Shown here in pieces: positions 46,862 through 55,009 of a DNA stretch of 64,000 nt. This DNA is from CAWIHK01 sp963835935 (GTDB lineage Bacteria > Bacteroidota > Ignavibacteria > UBA10030 > CAVZMI01). Numbering within the stretch: the first letter of the stretch is position 1; each line of letters begins with the position of its first letter. The translations under genes were made by a program, and so were the position numbers. The notes beneath the pieces are model-generated. The model ran no database searches. It was given only the letters and a program-made list of their open reading frames with translations, and was not told the DNA's origin. The DNA lies in NCBI GenBank assembly GCA_963835935.1, contig CAWIHK010000005.1, positions 798,559 through 862,558 of the forward strand, read 5' to 3'.

Positions 46862-47908
46862 ATGAACAGTCCTTGGATGATTCTAAATAAAATTACTTGT
46901 ATTCTTCTTGTAGGAATCAGTCTATCCCAATTCTTACTTGCAGGCGACACAAAGATTGCAAAATACGCAGGTGAATTTCTCTCACTCGGTGTTGGCGGTC
47001 GCGAACTCGGCATGGGGAGTACGGCAATTGGATTATGCAGTGATGTAACTTCCGGCTATTGGAATCCCGCAGGTTTGAGTCGCATTATGTATCCCGAAGT
47101 AATTTTCATGCACGACGAAGGTTTTGGAGGTCTGGAGAATTACGATTACGGCGCAGTTGCTATTCCTTACGGGGGGACATCGAGCTTTGGAATAAGCGTT
47201 ATGCGCCTTGGCGTAGACGGCATTCCCGATACGCGCAACGCATTAGTAGATGCGTCAGGAAATATCAACTTTGATGATGCATCACGGTTGGATGATTCGC
47301 GGATAACTTATTTTTCCTCAGCAGATTGGGCATTTTATGGTACATACGCTCAAAAATCATCCGATGAATTATCCTACGGTGTCAATATCAAATTCATTCA
47401 TCGGAGTTTGGCCGAAGCAACTGCAAGCGGTGTGGGATTTGATATTGGAGCTCAGTACCGTCCGTCGGAAAATATTTTACTCGGAGCAGTCGTTCAGGAT
47501 GTAACAACAACATTAGTAGCATGGAGCACCGGCTCGAATGAACTCATATCGCCGACGCTTCGTATTGGCGGCGGTTATGTACTACCAATCTTAGGCGGGG
47601 TACTCATTCCTGCTATTGATTCTGATGTACGATTTGAAAATAGAAAAACTGCATCAACTGCCCACATTGGGCCGGTTAGTTTTGATATGAGATTTGGAGT
47701 AGAATATTCATATAAAAACATCATCGCAGTAAGAGGAGGATATACCGATATTAAACAATTGACACTGGGAGCCGGACTTCACCTTCCAAAATTGAATATC
47801 GATTATTCCTTCGCAGAATTCAATGGGAGCGATCAACTCGGCAATACTCATCGCATCTCTTTGAAATTGACGCTTGATGCTGACAAATACAAACGATCGA
47901 CCGAATGA
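46862..47908 (+). CDS. PorV/PorQ-family outer-membrane protein
   Basis: A FadL-like outer-membrane barrel of the PorV/PorQ group (T9SS-associated). After a hydrophobic leader (ILNKITCILLVGISLSQFLL) come the diagnostic AKYAGEFLSLGVGGRELGMG, STAIGLCSDVTSGYWNPAGL, then alternating barrel strands to LGNTHRISLKLTLD. I take the ATG at 46862; an ATG at 46877 is also possible since neither has a clear ribosome-binding site. T9SS cargo proteins in the same window make a role as T9SS shuttle or surface attachment protein plausible, but paralogues are numerous in this group. The next gene overlaps the stop by four bases. Confidence 0.88.
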   Translation: MNSPWMILNKITCILLVGISLSQFLLAGDTKIAKYAGEFLSLGVGGRELGMGSTAIGLCSDVTSGYWNPAGLSRIMYPEVIFMHDEGFGGLENYDYGAVAIPYGGTSSFGISVMRLGVDGIPDTRNALVDASGNINFDDASRLDDSRITYFSSADWAFYGTYAQKSSDELSYGVNIKFIHRSLAEATASGVGFDIGAQYRPSENILLGAVVQDVTTTLVAWSTGSNELISPTLRIGGGYVLPILGGVLIPAIDSDVRFENRKTASTAHIGPVSFDMRFGVEYSYKNIIAVRGGYTDIKQLTLGAGLHLPKLNIDYSFAEFNGSDQLGNTHRISLKLTLDADKYKRSTE

Positions 47909-48483
47909 TTTCAACAAAAATCTATTTTATTTTACTCGTCTTTTTCGTTTCAGGTTGTGCCGGTCTTCAATATCCGGCAAATCAACAATTGACGGGCGAA
48001 ATTGCAAAATCAATAAATAACGATATTAGTTTACAGGTTCCGATGGGTTGGTTTAATTCCACCGATTCGCAGGCTGCGCCTGGAATCCTAATCTGGCTTA
48101 TTAAAAAAGATTATTCAGCATCGCTGGCATTGGTAGAAATCCATGTAGATGAAATTGGGGCGAAGCAACTTAAGACCGAAGGAATTCATGCGCTTGCGGA
48201 AATAAGCATGTCGATGAAAAAGGAAATCGCACAGCATGAGCCGTTACTTGTTGGTAATTACGAAGGTTTTGTTATTGGGGACAGACAATTTTGCGCATAT
48301 GAATACACAACGGATAAGGGAAAAACGAAAGAACGAATCGTTGTTTTTTCTACCGGTAATAAATGGTATGAGTTGGCGGCAGTACCATTTGCCAAACATA
48401 ATAAACATATAAGTTTCGAGGATTTATTTTGTGCGCAGAATTCTATACTTCAATCAATTCAAACAATTTCCCCTTCACATTGA
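47905..48483 (+). CDS. Putative lipoprotein, unknown
   Basis: A 192-residue protein beginning MISTKIYFILLVFFVSGC, a good lipoprotein signal with Cys 18. The mature part has no family I recognise: SINNDISLQVPMGWFNSTDS, then ILIWLIKKDYSASLALVEIH, GNYEGFVIGDRQFCAYEYTT and a C-terminal part with NKWYELAAVPF. The layout resembles short periplasmic PsbP/MOG1-like proteins in which a sigmoidal beta-sheet sits over helices. It is translationally coupled to the PorV-like gene (ATGA overlap), so it may assist that protein. Confidence 0.7.
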   Translation: MISTKIYFILLVFFVSGCAGLQYPANQQLTGEIAKSINNDISLQVPMGWFNSTDSQAAPGILIWLIKKDYSASLALVEIHVDEIGAKQLKTEGIHALAEISMSMKKEIAQHEPLLVGNYEGFVIGDRQFCAYEYTTDKGKTKERIVVFSTGNKWYELAAVPFAKHNKHISFEDLFCAQNSILQSIQTISPSH

Positions 48484-48667
48484 TAAATCCTCTGTAAAGA
48501 GTACATTTATTACAGTTCTGTAATTCACATTTCAATTAAAAATTTCTAAAATTTTGCCATCTTTTACCCTTTTCGAGTATGGTTTTCCCATGTTTTCTCC
48601 ATTTGGTCAATATTAATCAGATATTACTTTTTTTCAAAAAATAGATTTTGCAAAATCAGGCGTATTT

Positions 48668-48697
48668 TGTAAAGAATACAATTGGCATAATTTTGGC
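48668..48697 (+). promoter_or_regulatory. Sigma-54-like -24/-12 promoter next to a TGTAAAGAATACA palindrome
   Basis: TGGCATAATTTTGGC (48683-48697) carries the invariant GG and GC with the canonical 12-bp separation of sigma-54 promoters. TGTAAAGAATACA (48668-48680, TGTA-N5-TACA) abuts it, and an almost identical TGTAAAGAGTACA lies at 48493-48505. The element is 54 bases before the ATG of the CxxC protein gene. Binding factors are unknown. Confidence 0.5.
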
Positions 48698-48750
48698 TTA
48701 GAAGAAAGGAACAAACATTGGAAGTTAAACTACTCGGAGAGGAGGTTACT

Positions 48751-48993
48751 ATGGCTGGGAAGCAGATGTTCAAGGAGTGCAGTGGTTGCGGAAAAGTATG
48801 GCGGACACTTGACTCATTCTTAAAAGACAAATCACTGAGATTAAATGGATATCAGTGGAATACCCTCCAAGAAAAATCAGGACTATTGGTATACACGCAC
48901 ACTCGTGATTACTGTGGATCGACCATTAGTGTAAAAGCTCAAAGTTTTTCTCACAAGACCGAAATGGAATTAAGTACAACCCGAAAGAATTAG
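48751..48993 (+). CDS. Small CxxC protein, unknown
   Basis: The ATG at 48751 has GAGGAGGTTACT in front, an excellent ribosome-binding site, and gives 80 residues. Visible features are a CSGCGKVW knuckle near residue 10 and another Cys in HTRDYCGSTISVK, which together could bind a metal. The body is basic and polar without membrane segments. No family recognised. It stands behind a sigma-54-like promoter and is monocistronic as far as can be seen. Confidence 0.6.
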   Translation: MAGKQMFKECSGCGKVWRTLDSFLKDKSLRLNGYQWNTLQEKSGLLVYTHTRDYCGSTISVKAQSFSHKTEMELSTTRKN

Positions 48994-49149
48994 TCGGGTG
49001 TATGATTGAAAAAATATTGTGAGAAAGGGTTGAATTCCTGTATTTATTTAAGAAAGGTTCTGTTGAGTAGGATCTTTTCCCCTCAAAAAAACATACTCAC
49101 GTGATAAGCTCGACATCATTGAAACAACTTAATCCTGAAGAGTTATCGA

Positions 49150-49446
49150 TTATATGAGATGATAGTAAATCATTTCACTTCCTTTCTGAAATATTGTGTG
49201 ATGAATGTAAAAACAAAACGGTTTTATTACATACAGCCACTCCATCAGAAAAATATTAGTAGTTCTCTCTGAAAAATCTTTGTGTACTTCACATATTGCC
49301 AACTTGCCTTTGCGACTTTTTCCCGAAGGGATGCCTGATTTATCAAAGTCAATACCTCTAAAAGTTGTTTCTTCGGAAAAATAAAAAGCGTGCAAATTTA
49401 TATTTATGAATACGGGAAAACCGCATAAATCAAATCTGCACGCCAT
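49150..49446 (-). CDS. Doubtful small ORF
   Basis: A 98-codon frame starting MACRFDLCGFPVFININLHA. GAGAGGAGG lies about 25 bases before the ATG, too far for normal use, and the composition (many Phe, His, Ile) is that of a chance frame in A+T-rich DNA. Nothing in it is recognised. It occupies the otherwise empty stretch between the CxxC protein and the 58-residue ORF, which is why it is listed. Confidence 0.2.
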   Translation of the reverse strand: MACRFDLCGFPVFININLHAFYFSEETTFRGIDFDKSGIPSGKSRKGKLAICEVHKDFSERTTNIFLMEWLYVIKPFCFYIHHTIFQKGSEMIYYHLI

Positions 49447-49557
49447 TTATGTCAAGTTCTTGCCCGGTCGCCTCCTCTCAAAGCTAATCCTGACAAGAAC
49501 ATGAGAATTTTTTCTTAATAACTAAGAAAATTCTATTGGGGTCTTGCTATTTCATGT

Positions 49558-49734
49558 TTATTCAAGAACTGGATAAACATGGATAAAACTTTCGCCCATT
49601 GGGAAGAGCATTGGCTCGAAGTCTACATTTGAATTACGAGCGGCAGATGTCAATTCAGTATCAATGTAGTGATCAACCTGTTCGCCTGTTGAGTTATAGA
49701 CTTCAACGACTATTTCTTTTATTGTCTTTTTCAT
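49558..49734 (-). CDS. Small hypothetical protein of 58 residues
   Basis: The frame MKKTIKEIVVEVYNSTGEQV ... SFIHVYPVLE is acidic, balanced in composition and has GGAG ten bases before its ATG, so it is probably a real gene. No family recognised; the start resembles small beta-alpha proteins found near phage or stress genes. It is alone on its strand. Confidence 0.5.
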   Translation of the reverse strand: MKKTIKEIVVEVYNSTGEQVDHYIDTELTSAARNSNVDFEPMLFPMGESFIHVYPVLE

Positions 49735-50108
49735 TGCTGTATCTCCAAAAATTACTTTCGAACTTGATATCTATTAGTTCAAAATAAATGCCAACAATAA
49801 AAGAACTCGAAAACTCGCTTTTTCGCGTATTTTTAAGCATTCCTAATACTTGATTTTAGTAAATTCTACAATATTCCAGATGAAGTTCAAAAGATGCTGA
49901 AATTTCGACTATTTTTGGCACATTATATGATTATAAGGGTTAGAAGGGATCATTTCAAGAAAAAAAGAATATTTTCTCTATAAGCCCATAAAACTATTGC
50001 GTTTTACTTTTTACAGAAGTATCTTTCATAAAGCTTAGAGAAATTGAATGTTTTATAAATCGAGAATGTTATAATTAACTCATCTATTTAAAATAAATAG
50101 GAGTATTT
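49735..50108. other. A+T-rich intergenic region upstream of HU
   Basis: No convincing gene. TTGGCACATTATATGA near 49915 has a perfect TGGCAC -24-like box but the -12 GC is replaced by GA. TTGAAT (50045) and TATAAT (50071) are possible, though widely spaced, housekeeping promoter boxes for the HU gene. AAAGAACTCG/CGAAAACTCG repeats are not significant. Confidence 0.35.
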
Positions 50109-50414
50109 ATGGGAAAAGCAATGTCGAAATCTCAAGTAGCAGATTATATGGCCAAGAAATTTGAATTAAAGAAAAAAATTGCTGCCGCATTTCTTGAGGA
50201 ATTTGCAAATTTAGCACATCAAGAAGCGAAGAATTCATTTACTATTCCGGGGATCGGAAAATTAGTTTTAGTGGAGCGAAAAGCTCGAATTGGCCGTAAT
50301 CCTGCTACCGGGGAACAAATCCAAATTCCGGCAAAAACAGTTGTGAAATTCCGGGTCTCAAAAGCTTGTAAGGATGCAGTACTCGGTAACACATCACAGG
50401 TTCCTATAAATTAA
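50109..50414 (+). CDS. HU/IHF-family DNA-binding protein
   Basis: Nucleoid protein of 101 residues. Signatures: MSKSQVADYMAKKFELKKKI at the N-terminal helices, GIGKLVLVERKARIGRNPAT, then GEQIQIPAKTVVKFRVSKAC, with the DNA-intercalating Asn-Pro (RNPATGE) intact. A leading MGKA is extra. AGGAG lies seven bases before the ATG and a strong terminator follows, so it is a single-gene unit. It bends and compacts DNA and could serve recombination nearby. Confidence 0.94.
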   Translation: MGKAMSKSQVADYMAKKFELKKKIAAAFLEEFANLAHQEAKNSFTIPGIGKLVLVERKARIGRNPATGEQIQIPAKTVVKFRVSKACKDAVLGNTSQVPIN

Positions 50415-50440
50415 TATTGTTTTTGATGAAAATAAAGAAA

Positions 50441-50477
50441 AAGTCCTATTAATTATATATTGATAGGACTTCTTTTT
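50441..50477 (+). terminator. Rho-independent terminator after HU
   Basis: AAGTCCTAT (50441-50449) pairs perfectly with ATAGGACTT (50463-50471), a 9-bp stem and 13-base loop, followed by CTTTTT. It lies 26 bases after the HU stop. Confidence 0.85.
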
Positions 50478-50569
50478 AAACATACAGAGTTAAACACATT
50501 TACTCATCTTTAGTGAATCAATTCCATCATGATATTCTATAAGTCTTTTCTTTGCACTCCGAAGATTCA

Positions 50570-50776
50570 TGAAAGATTTTCATCCATCAAAGTTTCTTCT
50601 ATGCTTTTGTATTCCTCAATCTAAATAATCTTCCAAGGTATATAACGTTGCGTCGAATTTACTTTGCAATTATTATGTTCCGTGAGTCGTCTTTGAATAT
50701 CTTCTGTTTGCCCGACGTATGTCTTTTTGTGAGAAAGAGAAAAAAGTATATAAACTGTATATATTGGCGTTTTCAT
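50570..50776 (-). pseudogene. Decayed second copy of the GIY-YIG gene
   Basis: The ATG at 50776 begins MKTPIYTVYILFSLSHKKTY exactly as the intact copy 361 bases to the right. The reading continues in parallel (EDIQRRLTEHNNCKVNST) but a TAG replaces a Trp codon after about 51 codons and the C-terminal part has diverged. So it is a broken tandem duplicate. The 5' halves are nearly identical at DNA level, whereas the 3' half differs more, as expected if one end was recently homogenised. Confidence 0.8.
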
Positions 50777-50811
50777 TAGGTTGAATGAGGAGAAATTCAA
50801 TTTGTCGGGGC

Positions 50812-51182
50812 GACAGGATTCCCGCTCCGCCGAGCGACCCCAATGCTTAATCGGCGGCGCGAGGCGAGCGAACCTGCGACTTCTTGGTCTCTATGATTTT
50901 CTTGATTTGTCTCCGTCCAGCGCCACTTTTATAATATTTTTCGATAGCTAAAGCTTCTTCTCTGCTTTTGTATTCCTCAGTCCAAATAATTTCCCAAGGT
51001 ATGTAACGTCGTGTCGAATTTACTTTGCAATTATTATGTTCCTTGAGTCGTCTTTGAATATCTTCTGTTTGCCCGACGTATGTCTTTTTGTGAGAAAGAG
51101 AAAAAAGTATATAAACTGTATATATTGGCGTTTTCATTAGGTTGAATGAGGAGAAATTCAATTTGTCGGGGCGACAGGATTC
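50812..51182. repeat. Tandem duplication unit with split tRNA-Pro 3' end
   Basis: A block beginning at the tRNA-Pro 3' end and running into the GIY-YIG gene is present twice, about 352 bp apart (copy junctions near 50814 and 51166). In the left copy the tRNA 3' half (GGGGCGACAGGATTC ... GAACCTGCGACTTCTTGGTC, 50816-50886) is interrupted by about 48 bases rich in CGCC/GGCG palindromes (50831-50868), into which the GIY-YIG stop codon falls. The unit thus looks like tRNA 3' end plus nuclease gene, repeated. Confidence 0.7.
50847..51137 (-). CDS. GIY-YIG nuclease-domain protein, tRNA-associated
   Basis: A 96-residue URI/UvrC-type GIY-YIG protein: YTVYILFSLSHKKTYVGQTE (the GIY and YIG halves here YIL and YVG), EDIQRRLKEHN with the catalytic Arg region, and SREEALAIEKYYKSGAGRR with the metal-binding Glu. 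I start it at the ATG at 51137; a longer frame (to 51206) reads into the tRNA gene and is an artefact. The last codons read through a fragment of tRNA-Pro 3' sequence. Such single-domain proteins often sit beside tRNA genes and may be small mobile nuclease genes. A decayed copy follows. Confidence 0.85.
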   Translation of the reverse strand: MKTPIYTVYILFSLSHKKTYVGQTEDIQRRLKEHNNCKVNSTRRYIPWEIIWTEEYKSREEALAIEKYYKSGAGRRQIKKIIETKKSQVRSPRAAD

Positions 51183-51240
51183 GAACCTGCGACTTCTTGG
51201 TCCCAAACCAAGCGCTCTAGCCGGGCTGAGCTACGCCCCG
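51166..51240 (-). tRNA. tRNA-Pro (anticodon UGG)
   Basis: The complement of 51167-51240 folds as a full cloverleaf: acceptor CGGGGCG/CGCCCCG, D-arm GCTC...GAGC, anticodon stem CTTGG/CCAAG around TTTGGGA with anticodon TGG, and T-arm GCAGG-TTCGAAT-CCTGT; base 51166 is the discriminator A. The C1-G72 pair is characteristic of bacterial tRNA-Pro. CCA is not encoded. The gene is followed at its 3' end by the GIY-YIG cassette. Confidence 0.96.
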
Positions 51241-51376
51241 AAAGTTATTTGTTGTATTTCGCTTCTAACACCGGGTCCCGACTTTCAATGAACTATCGAA
51301 TTGGTCGGGATCCTCGTTCCGACAACGGGGCTAGCTCTTTCGTACAACCGGAATACTAACCCCGGTTGGAACGGGA

Positions 51377-51390
51377 CTGAGCTACGCCCC
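51377..51390 (-). other. tRNA 5'-end fragment
   Basis: CTGAGCTACGCCCC repeats the complement of the tRNA-Pro 5' part (GGGGCGTAGCTCAG) 150 bases before the intact tRNA. The intervening 51241-51376 contains CCGGTT/GGTCGGGA-type remnants but no second cloverleaf, so this is probably the leftover of an older tandem tRNA copy. Confidence 0.55.
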
Positions 51391-51588
51391 AAAAAATCAG
51401 AATAAATATACAAAACTTCCGTATCTAAGGCAATACATTATATTTTCAACTTATATTTTAAATTTCCACCTGAATTATTATTATATCAAAACAATAAAAA
51501 CGCTACCCAATGATCAAATTATTTTATACAAAGTTCAATTATTAAACAGATATACCAAACAAAGATAGGCATTAAGAATTGGAAAAAT

Positions 51589-51738
51589 CTAAAAAATAGA
51601 GTCGCAAAAAAAAGGCACGTTTTTTTCAGCACGACGAGAAGAACCAATACCAAATGCCATCGAGAAAGCATCCATTGATAAATCTACGAAATAAGCCTTA
51701 AATATGATAATATGATCGATTTCCTGTCTCTTTTCCAT
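51589..51738 (-). CDS. Doubtful 49-residue ORF
   Basis: MEKRQEIDHIIIFKAYFVDL ... SRRAEKNVPFF, with AAGGA eleven bases before the ATG. Composition is fairly protein-like but no family is recognised. It is the only candidate between the tRNA region and the VWA gene. Confidence 0.25.
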   Translation of the reverse strand: MEKRQEIDHIIIFKAYFVDLSMDAFSMAFGIGSSRRAEKNVPFFCDSIF

Positions 51739-51890
51739 CTTAAAATAAATCCTTTTTGAAAGAAACTACTTTTTGTAACCTTGTTCTATTTAACGCTGAC
51801 ATATAGCATAGAAGTAATAAGGCGTTAATCACAAATTCACACTCATTCTTTTATTGGTCAATAATGAAAAAGAAAACTTCGGAGTGTTTT

Positions 51891-53501
51891 ATGAAATACA
51901 GAGAAGAAATAAATTCAAATTTGGATTACAGGTCAAAAACAAAACTTGCCAAGTTAGATGTAGCAAATGAGAATATCGCACATCGAACATCACTACCGAA
52001 TGCGGGATACTTCCTCTTTATCATCGATACATCGCACGATCAATACGCCCAACAAGGTCTTCCCTTCATAACACAGGGAATCGAATATTGGATGGACCTA
52101 CTCAAGTCGACACAAAGTAAAATAGCTACAATCGCTTATAATGAGGAATCGACCCTTCTTTTTCCGTTTATGAAATCTGACATCCCGGCCGATTATCTAC
52201 GTGATATTCCCTCAATGGAAAATACTTTTCAGACGGACATTTCAAAAACTCTTAGACATGCTATGGAGCAATTTCTTCCCATCGACAATTCATCAAGAAA
52301 ACAACATGTTATTCTTTTTTCCGGAAGTAAACAATCAACATCTTTCGATGTGCGAATTCTAAGTCGATTCGTCGAACAAAATATACGTATCGACACAGTC
52401 GGTTATGGTTTGCATGCGGATCGCCAATTACTTCATCACATTGCCGAAGTCACAGGAGGCCATTTCGAATTTATTTCAATGGATTCAATATTGTCTCCTC
52501 TTGATCTGCAGAATTATTTGATAGAACTATCGGGAGAAATACTCGAAGGCAACGGTATTGTAACCCTGCAGCATAGAATTCTCCCCGAACCTTCATCTTC
52601 CGATCGGCAGTTTGTGGAGCGCCTGTCTTCGATCTCGATGCAGAAAGACGATTTAACTTTTGTCGAAGATCTACCGCTTTCTTTTTTTATTCCTTCGTTG
52701 TTATGGGAACATACTGCATATATCGAGGAAGGTTCGGATTGTGCGACGTTCGTTCTTAGCATGGAACAAAACACAAAGCTCAACTTTTATTTGATACAAC
52801 CGGATGGAAATATTCTAGCTCCTGCAACTGGATCTGCCATCGAATACATACATAAAGCAGGTTCAGCGTATTTAATCTACAGGATTAATAAACCACAAGC
52901 CGGACGATGGCTGATGCGCGTACTTCGAGGACAAAGTAAAGGCAATATTAGATGCACAGTTTTTGCGTTCAGTGATAATAAAAATATTAAGACTGAGCTT
53001 TACGGGATCGAACGATCATACACTCCGCACGATACTATCGAAATAAAGGCACGAGTATTTCATCAAGTTCCTCTTCTTGACATTGCTACTCCCATGATGC
53101 AGTTGGAAGAAAAACTATCATCTCGGCAGCGATATTCTTCGGATGAAATAACATATTCTTTTCCGCGGACGTATTTACACTTGAGTAACTATCGTTCAGG
53201 TAAGAACACAGATATAGTGCAACAAATATCAACCTATCTTCGCGGAATGTATGAAGGACGAATCTCTTTTGTTCGCCCGGGATCATATTCACTCCTGATT
53301 GAATTCATCAACAGTGGAACAGCACGTGAAGCAACGATAGAAGCTCAATCGGTTTTGAATTCCGCCAAGGAAATAATTCCACCTTTCATGCGTATTCGGA
53401 GGTTTCAGCTACATGTCGGTTTTCCGATCAATACTGATTTGAGCTTATCGATGCTAAACTCAAAAGCGAGAGAAGAACTCCAAACAAACACGACAAACTA
53501 A
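51891..53501 (+). CDS. VWA-domain protein, unknown
   Basis: About 536 residues from the ATG at 51891, which has CGGAG six bases before it (a longer frame starts at 51864). Residues 35-210 form a von Willebrand factor A fold: AGYFLFIIDTSHDQYAQQGL (MIDAS-like DxSxS changed to DTSHD), DISKTLRHAMEQF and HVILFSGSKQST, DTVGYG. The rest is a beta-rich region similar to the extracellular part of CLCA/VWA proteins (YIHKAGSAYLIYRINKPQAG, RPGSYSLLIEFINSG). No signal peptide or membrane segment is seen, so it may be cytoplasmic. It converges on ubiE, two bases away. Confidence 0.72.
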   Translation: MKYREEINSNLDYRSKTKLAKLDVANENIAHRTSLPNAGYFLFIIDTSHDQYAQQGLPFITQGIEYWMDLLKSTQSKIATIAYNEESTLLFPFMKSDIPADYLRDIPSMENTFQTDISKTLRHAMEQFLPIDNSSRKQHVILFSGSKQSTSFDVRILSRFVEQNIRIDTVGYGLHADRQLLHHIAEVTGGHFEFISMDSILSPLDLQNYLIELSGEILEGNGIVTLQHRILPEPSSSDRQFVERLSSISMQKDDLTFVEDLPLSFFIPSLLWEHTAYIEEGSDCATFVLSMEQNTKLNFYLIQPDGNILAPATGSAIEYIHKAGSAYLIYRINKPQAGRWLMRVLRGQSKGNIRCTVFAFSDNKNIKTELYGIERSYTPHDTIEIKARVFHQVPLLDIATPMMQLEEKLSSRQRYSSDEITYSFPRTYLHLSNYRSGKNTDIVQQISTYLRGMYEGRISFVRPGSYSLLIEFINSGTAREATIEAQSVLNSAKEIIPPFMRIRRFQLHVGFPINTDLSLSMLNSKAREELQTNTTN

Positions 53502-53503
53502 AA

Positions 53504-54205
53504 TTATTTTTCTGCTGAATACAACGTTACTATTCCGAACGTAAGAGTTTGTGAAGTCGCATGTTCGAAACCGTTTTCCGAAAGAATATTTTTGAACGTT
53601 TCTCCCTCCGGAAAATCAATTACGGATTCAGGTAGATAATGATAAGCATGTTCATTTTTAGAAAATATTCTACCGATAATAGGTAAAATACTTTTGAAGT
53701 ATAAAAAAAATATTTGTTTTATAGGAAACATTCGAGGTTTGCTGAATTCCAGAACTACAAACCGTGATCCTGGTTTAAGAACTCTGTAAATGTTTCGAAG
53801 TCCTTCATGAAGATCGATAAAATTACGAACGCCGAACGCCACCATCCCGCCGTCGAATGATGAATCTCGAAAAGGCAGTTTCTCCGCCGCCGCTGAAAGA
53901 ATCTGAATTGAATCATGGCACGAACGACTTTCGATTTTTCCTTTTGCAAGTAGTAGCATGTTAAACGAAAGATCGACACCATAAATACATTTCGGTTTTC
54001 TTTTTAAAGCTTCAAGTGCAAGATCGCAGGTGCCCGTAGCAATGTCGATAAGCTTCATACCTGGTTTAATATCAAGAAGCTCGACAGCTTTCTTTCTCCA
54101 ATATTTATCGATCCCAAAACTTAGAAGGTGATTAAGAAAATCGTACCGATGTGCGATCGCATCGAACATAGTCCCGACATGCTGTTTTGATAGATTCTTT
54201 GTCAT
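53504..54205 (-). CDS. ubiE: Demethylmenaquinone/ubiquinone methyltransferase
   Basis: SAM-dependent C-methyltransferase for the last step of menaquinone synthesis. Seen are VGTMFDAIAHRYDFLNHLLS at the start, KLIDIATGTCDLALEALKRK (SAM motif I), GVDLSFNMLLLAK, ILSAAAEKLPFRDSSFDG, and the UbiE signature GVRNFIDLHEGLRNIYRVLK, PGSRFVVLEFSKP. The length of 233 is standard. It supports a respiratory lifestyle with menaquinone. Confidence 0.96.
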   Translation of the reverse strand: MTKNLSKQHVGTMFDAIAHRYDFLNHLLSFGIDKYWRKKAVELLDIKPGMKLIDIATGTCDLALEALKRKPKCIYGVDLSFNMLLLAKGKIESRSCHDSIQILSAAAEKLPFRDSSFDGGMVAFGVRNFIDLHEGLRNIYRVLKPGSRFVVLEFSKPRMFPIKQIFFLYFKSILPIIGRIFSKNEHAYHYLPESVIDFPEGETFKNILSENGFEHATSQTLTFGIVTLYSAEK

Positions 54206-54367
54206 GAGAAAATATAAAAAGAATGCCCTTTAACTCAAAATGACGAGAGTAAAAATTATTTCTAAAATATTTATTTATCGGAAATGAGATTTCTCAACAT
54301 TTCTTCATTTCTATTCTAATCTAAATAGAAATGCAGGAATTTTTACAGAAATATTTTTTCAAATTCG

Positions 54368-55009
54368 TTATTGCGTCGTCATTTTCTTTTTCATCATATC
54401 GGGAAGTGAAAAAGTAAATCCGGCTCCGATACTCATCCATCCATCAGGTGTAAAACCGGTTGTTGTCCATTTGTAATAATTCAAATAATCGGTGGATGAA
54501 TAATTCCAACCGCCGGTAATTTCAAACGCTGCTGTTCTGGAAAACGGGAACTCGATTTTCAATCCGAAAGGCAGATAAGCTGCAAAACCTTGCTGCCTAG
54601 TCCAGACAGGACTCTGTGTCTCTGGCAATTTAACAACTCGATAATAAAGTCCGCCGATACCGCCGTATAACGAAACTTTTACTCCTTGAAAACGCCAAAA
54701 AGTAAATTGAATTCTACCGTCAAGCGGAAAAATGTTTGTTCGATAATACGAACGATTGAAATCTAAACCTGCATAATAGACATATTCTGCTCCGACTTCA
54801 GCTTTCCATTGTCTATTGATATAAAACCGGACGAAACCCCTTCCGTCGTACGACAGCTTTGTTCCCTCGCCCCAAAACTCATTTGTTGGAAGAATTAAAT
54901 CTCCGATAAATCCGATTCGCGGATAGGTTAGTTTTTCTTGAGCAATCAAACTACACGTGAACAAAAGAAGAAACATCGCACTTAAGAAGCAAATATGAAT
55001 CATTCGCAT
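54368..55009 (-). CDS. Outer-membrane beta-barrel protein, unknown
   Basis: The third ATG-containing codon (55009) is chosen because AAGGAG lies six bases before it; it gives a signal peptide (MRMIHICFLSAMFLLLFTCS ... LIAQ). The mature 190 residues show amphipathic strands with aromatic ends (VRFYINRQWKAEVGAEYVYY; VKVSLYGGIGGLYYRVV; FTPDGWMSIGAGFTFSL), as in OmpW/OprF-type small barrels. No specific family recognised. Function unknown. Confidence 0.7.
   Translation of the reverse strand: MRMIHICFLSAMFLLLFTCSLIAQEKLTYPRIGFIGDLILPTNEFWGEGTKLSYDGRGFVRFYINRQWKAEVGAEYVYYAGLDFNRSYYRTNIFPLDGRIQFTFWRFQGVKVSLYGGIGGLYYRVVKLPETQSPVWTRQQGFAAYLPFGLKIEFPFSRTAAFEITGGWNYSSTDYLNYYKWTTTGFTPDGWMSIGAGFTFSLPDMMKKKMTTQ

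Noticed and set aside
49915..49932. Second sigma-54 promoter upstream of HU
   Set aside because: TGGCAC is perfect but the -12 GC is missing and the HU start is about 180 bp away.
51138..51206. N-terminal extension of the GIY-YIG gene
   Set aside because: The extra residues are the tRNA-Pro 3' half read as protein; the true start is the ATG at 51137.
51241..51400. Second complete tRNA next to tRNA-Pro
   Set aside because: Only the 14-base 5' end is repeated; no anticodon or T-arm can be folded.
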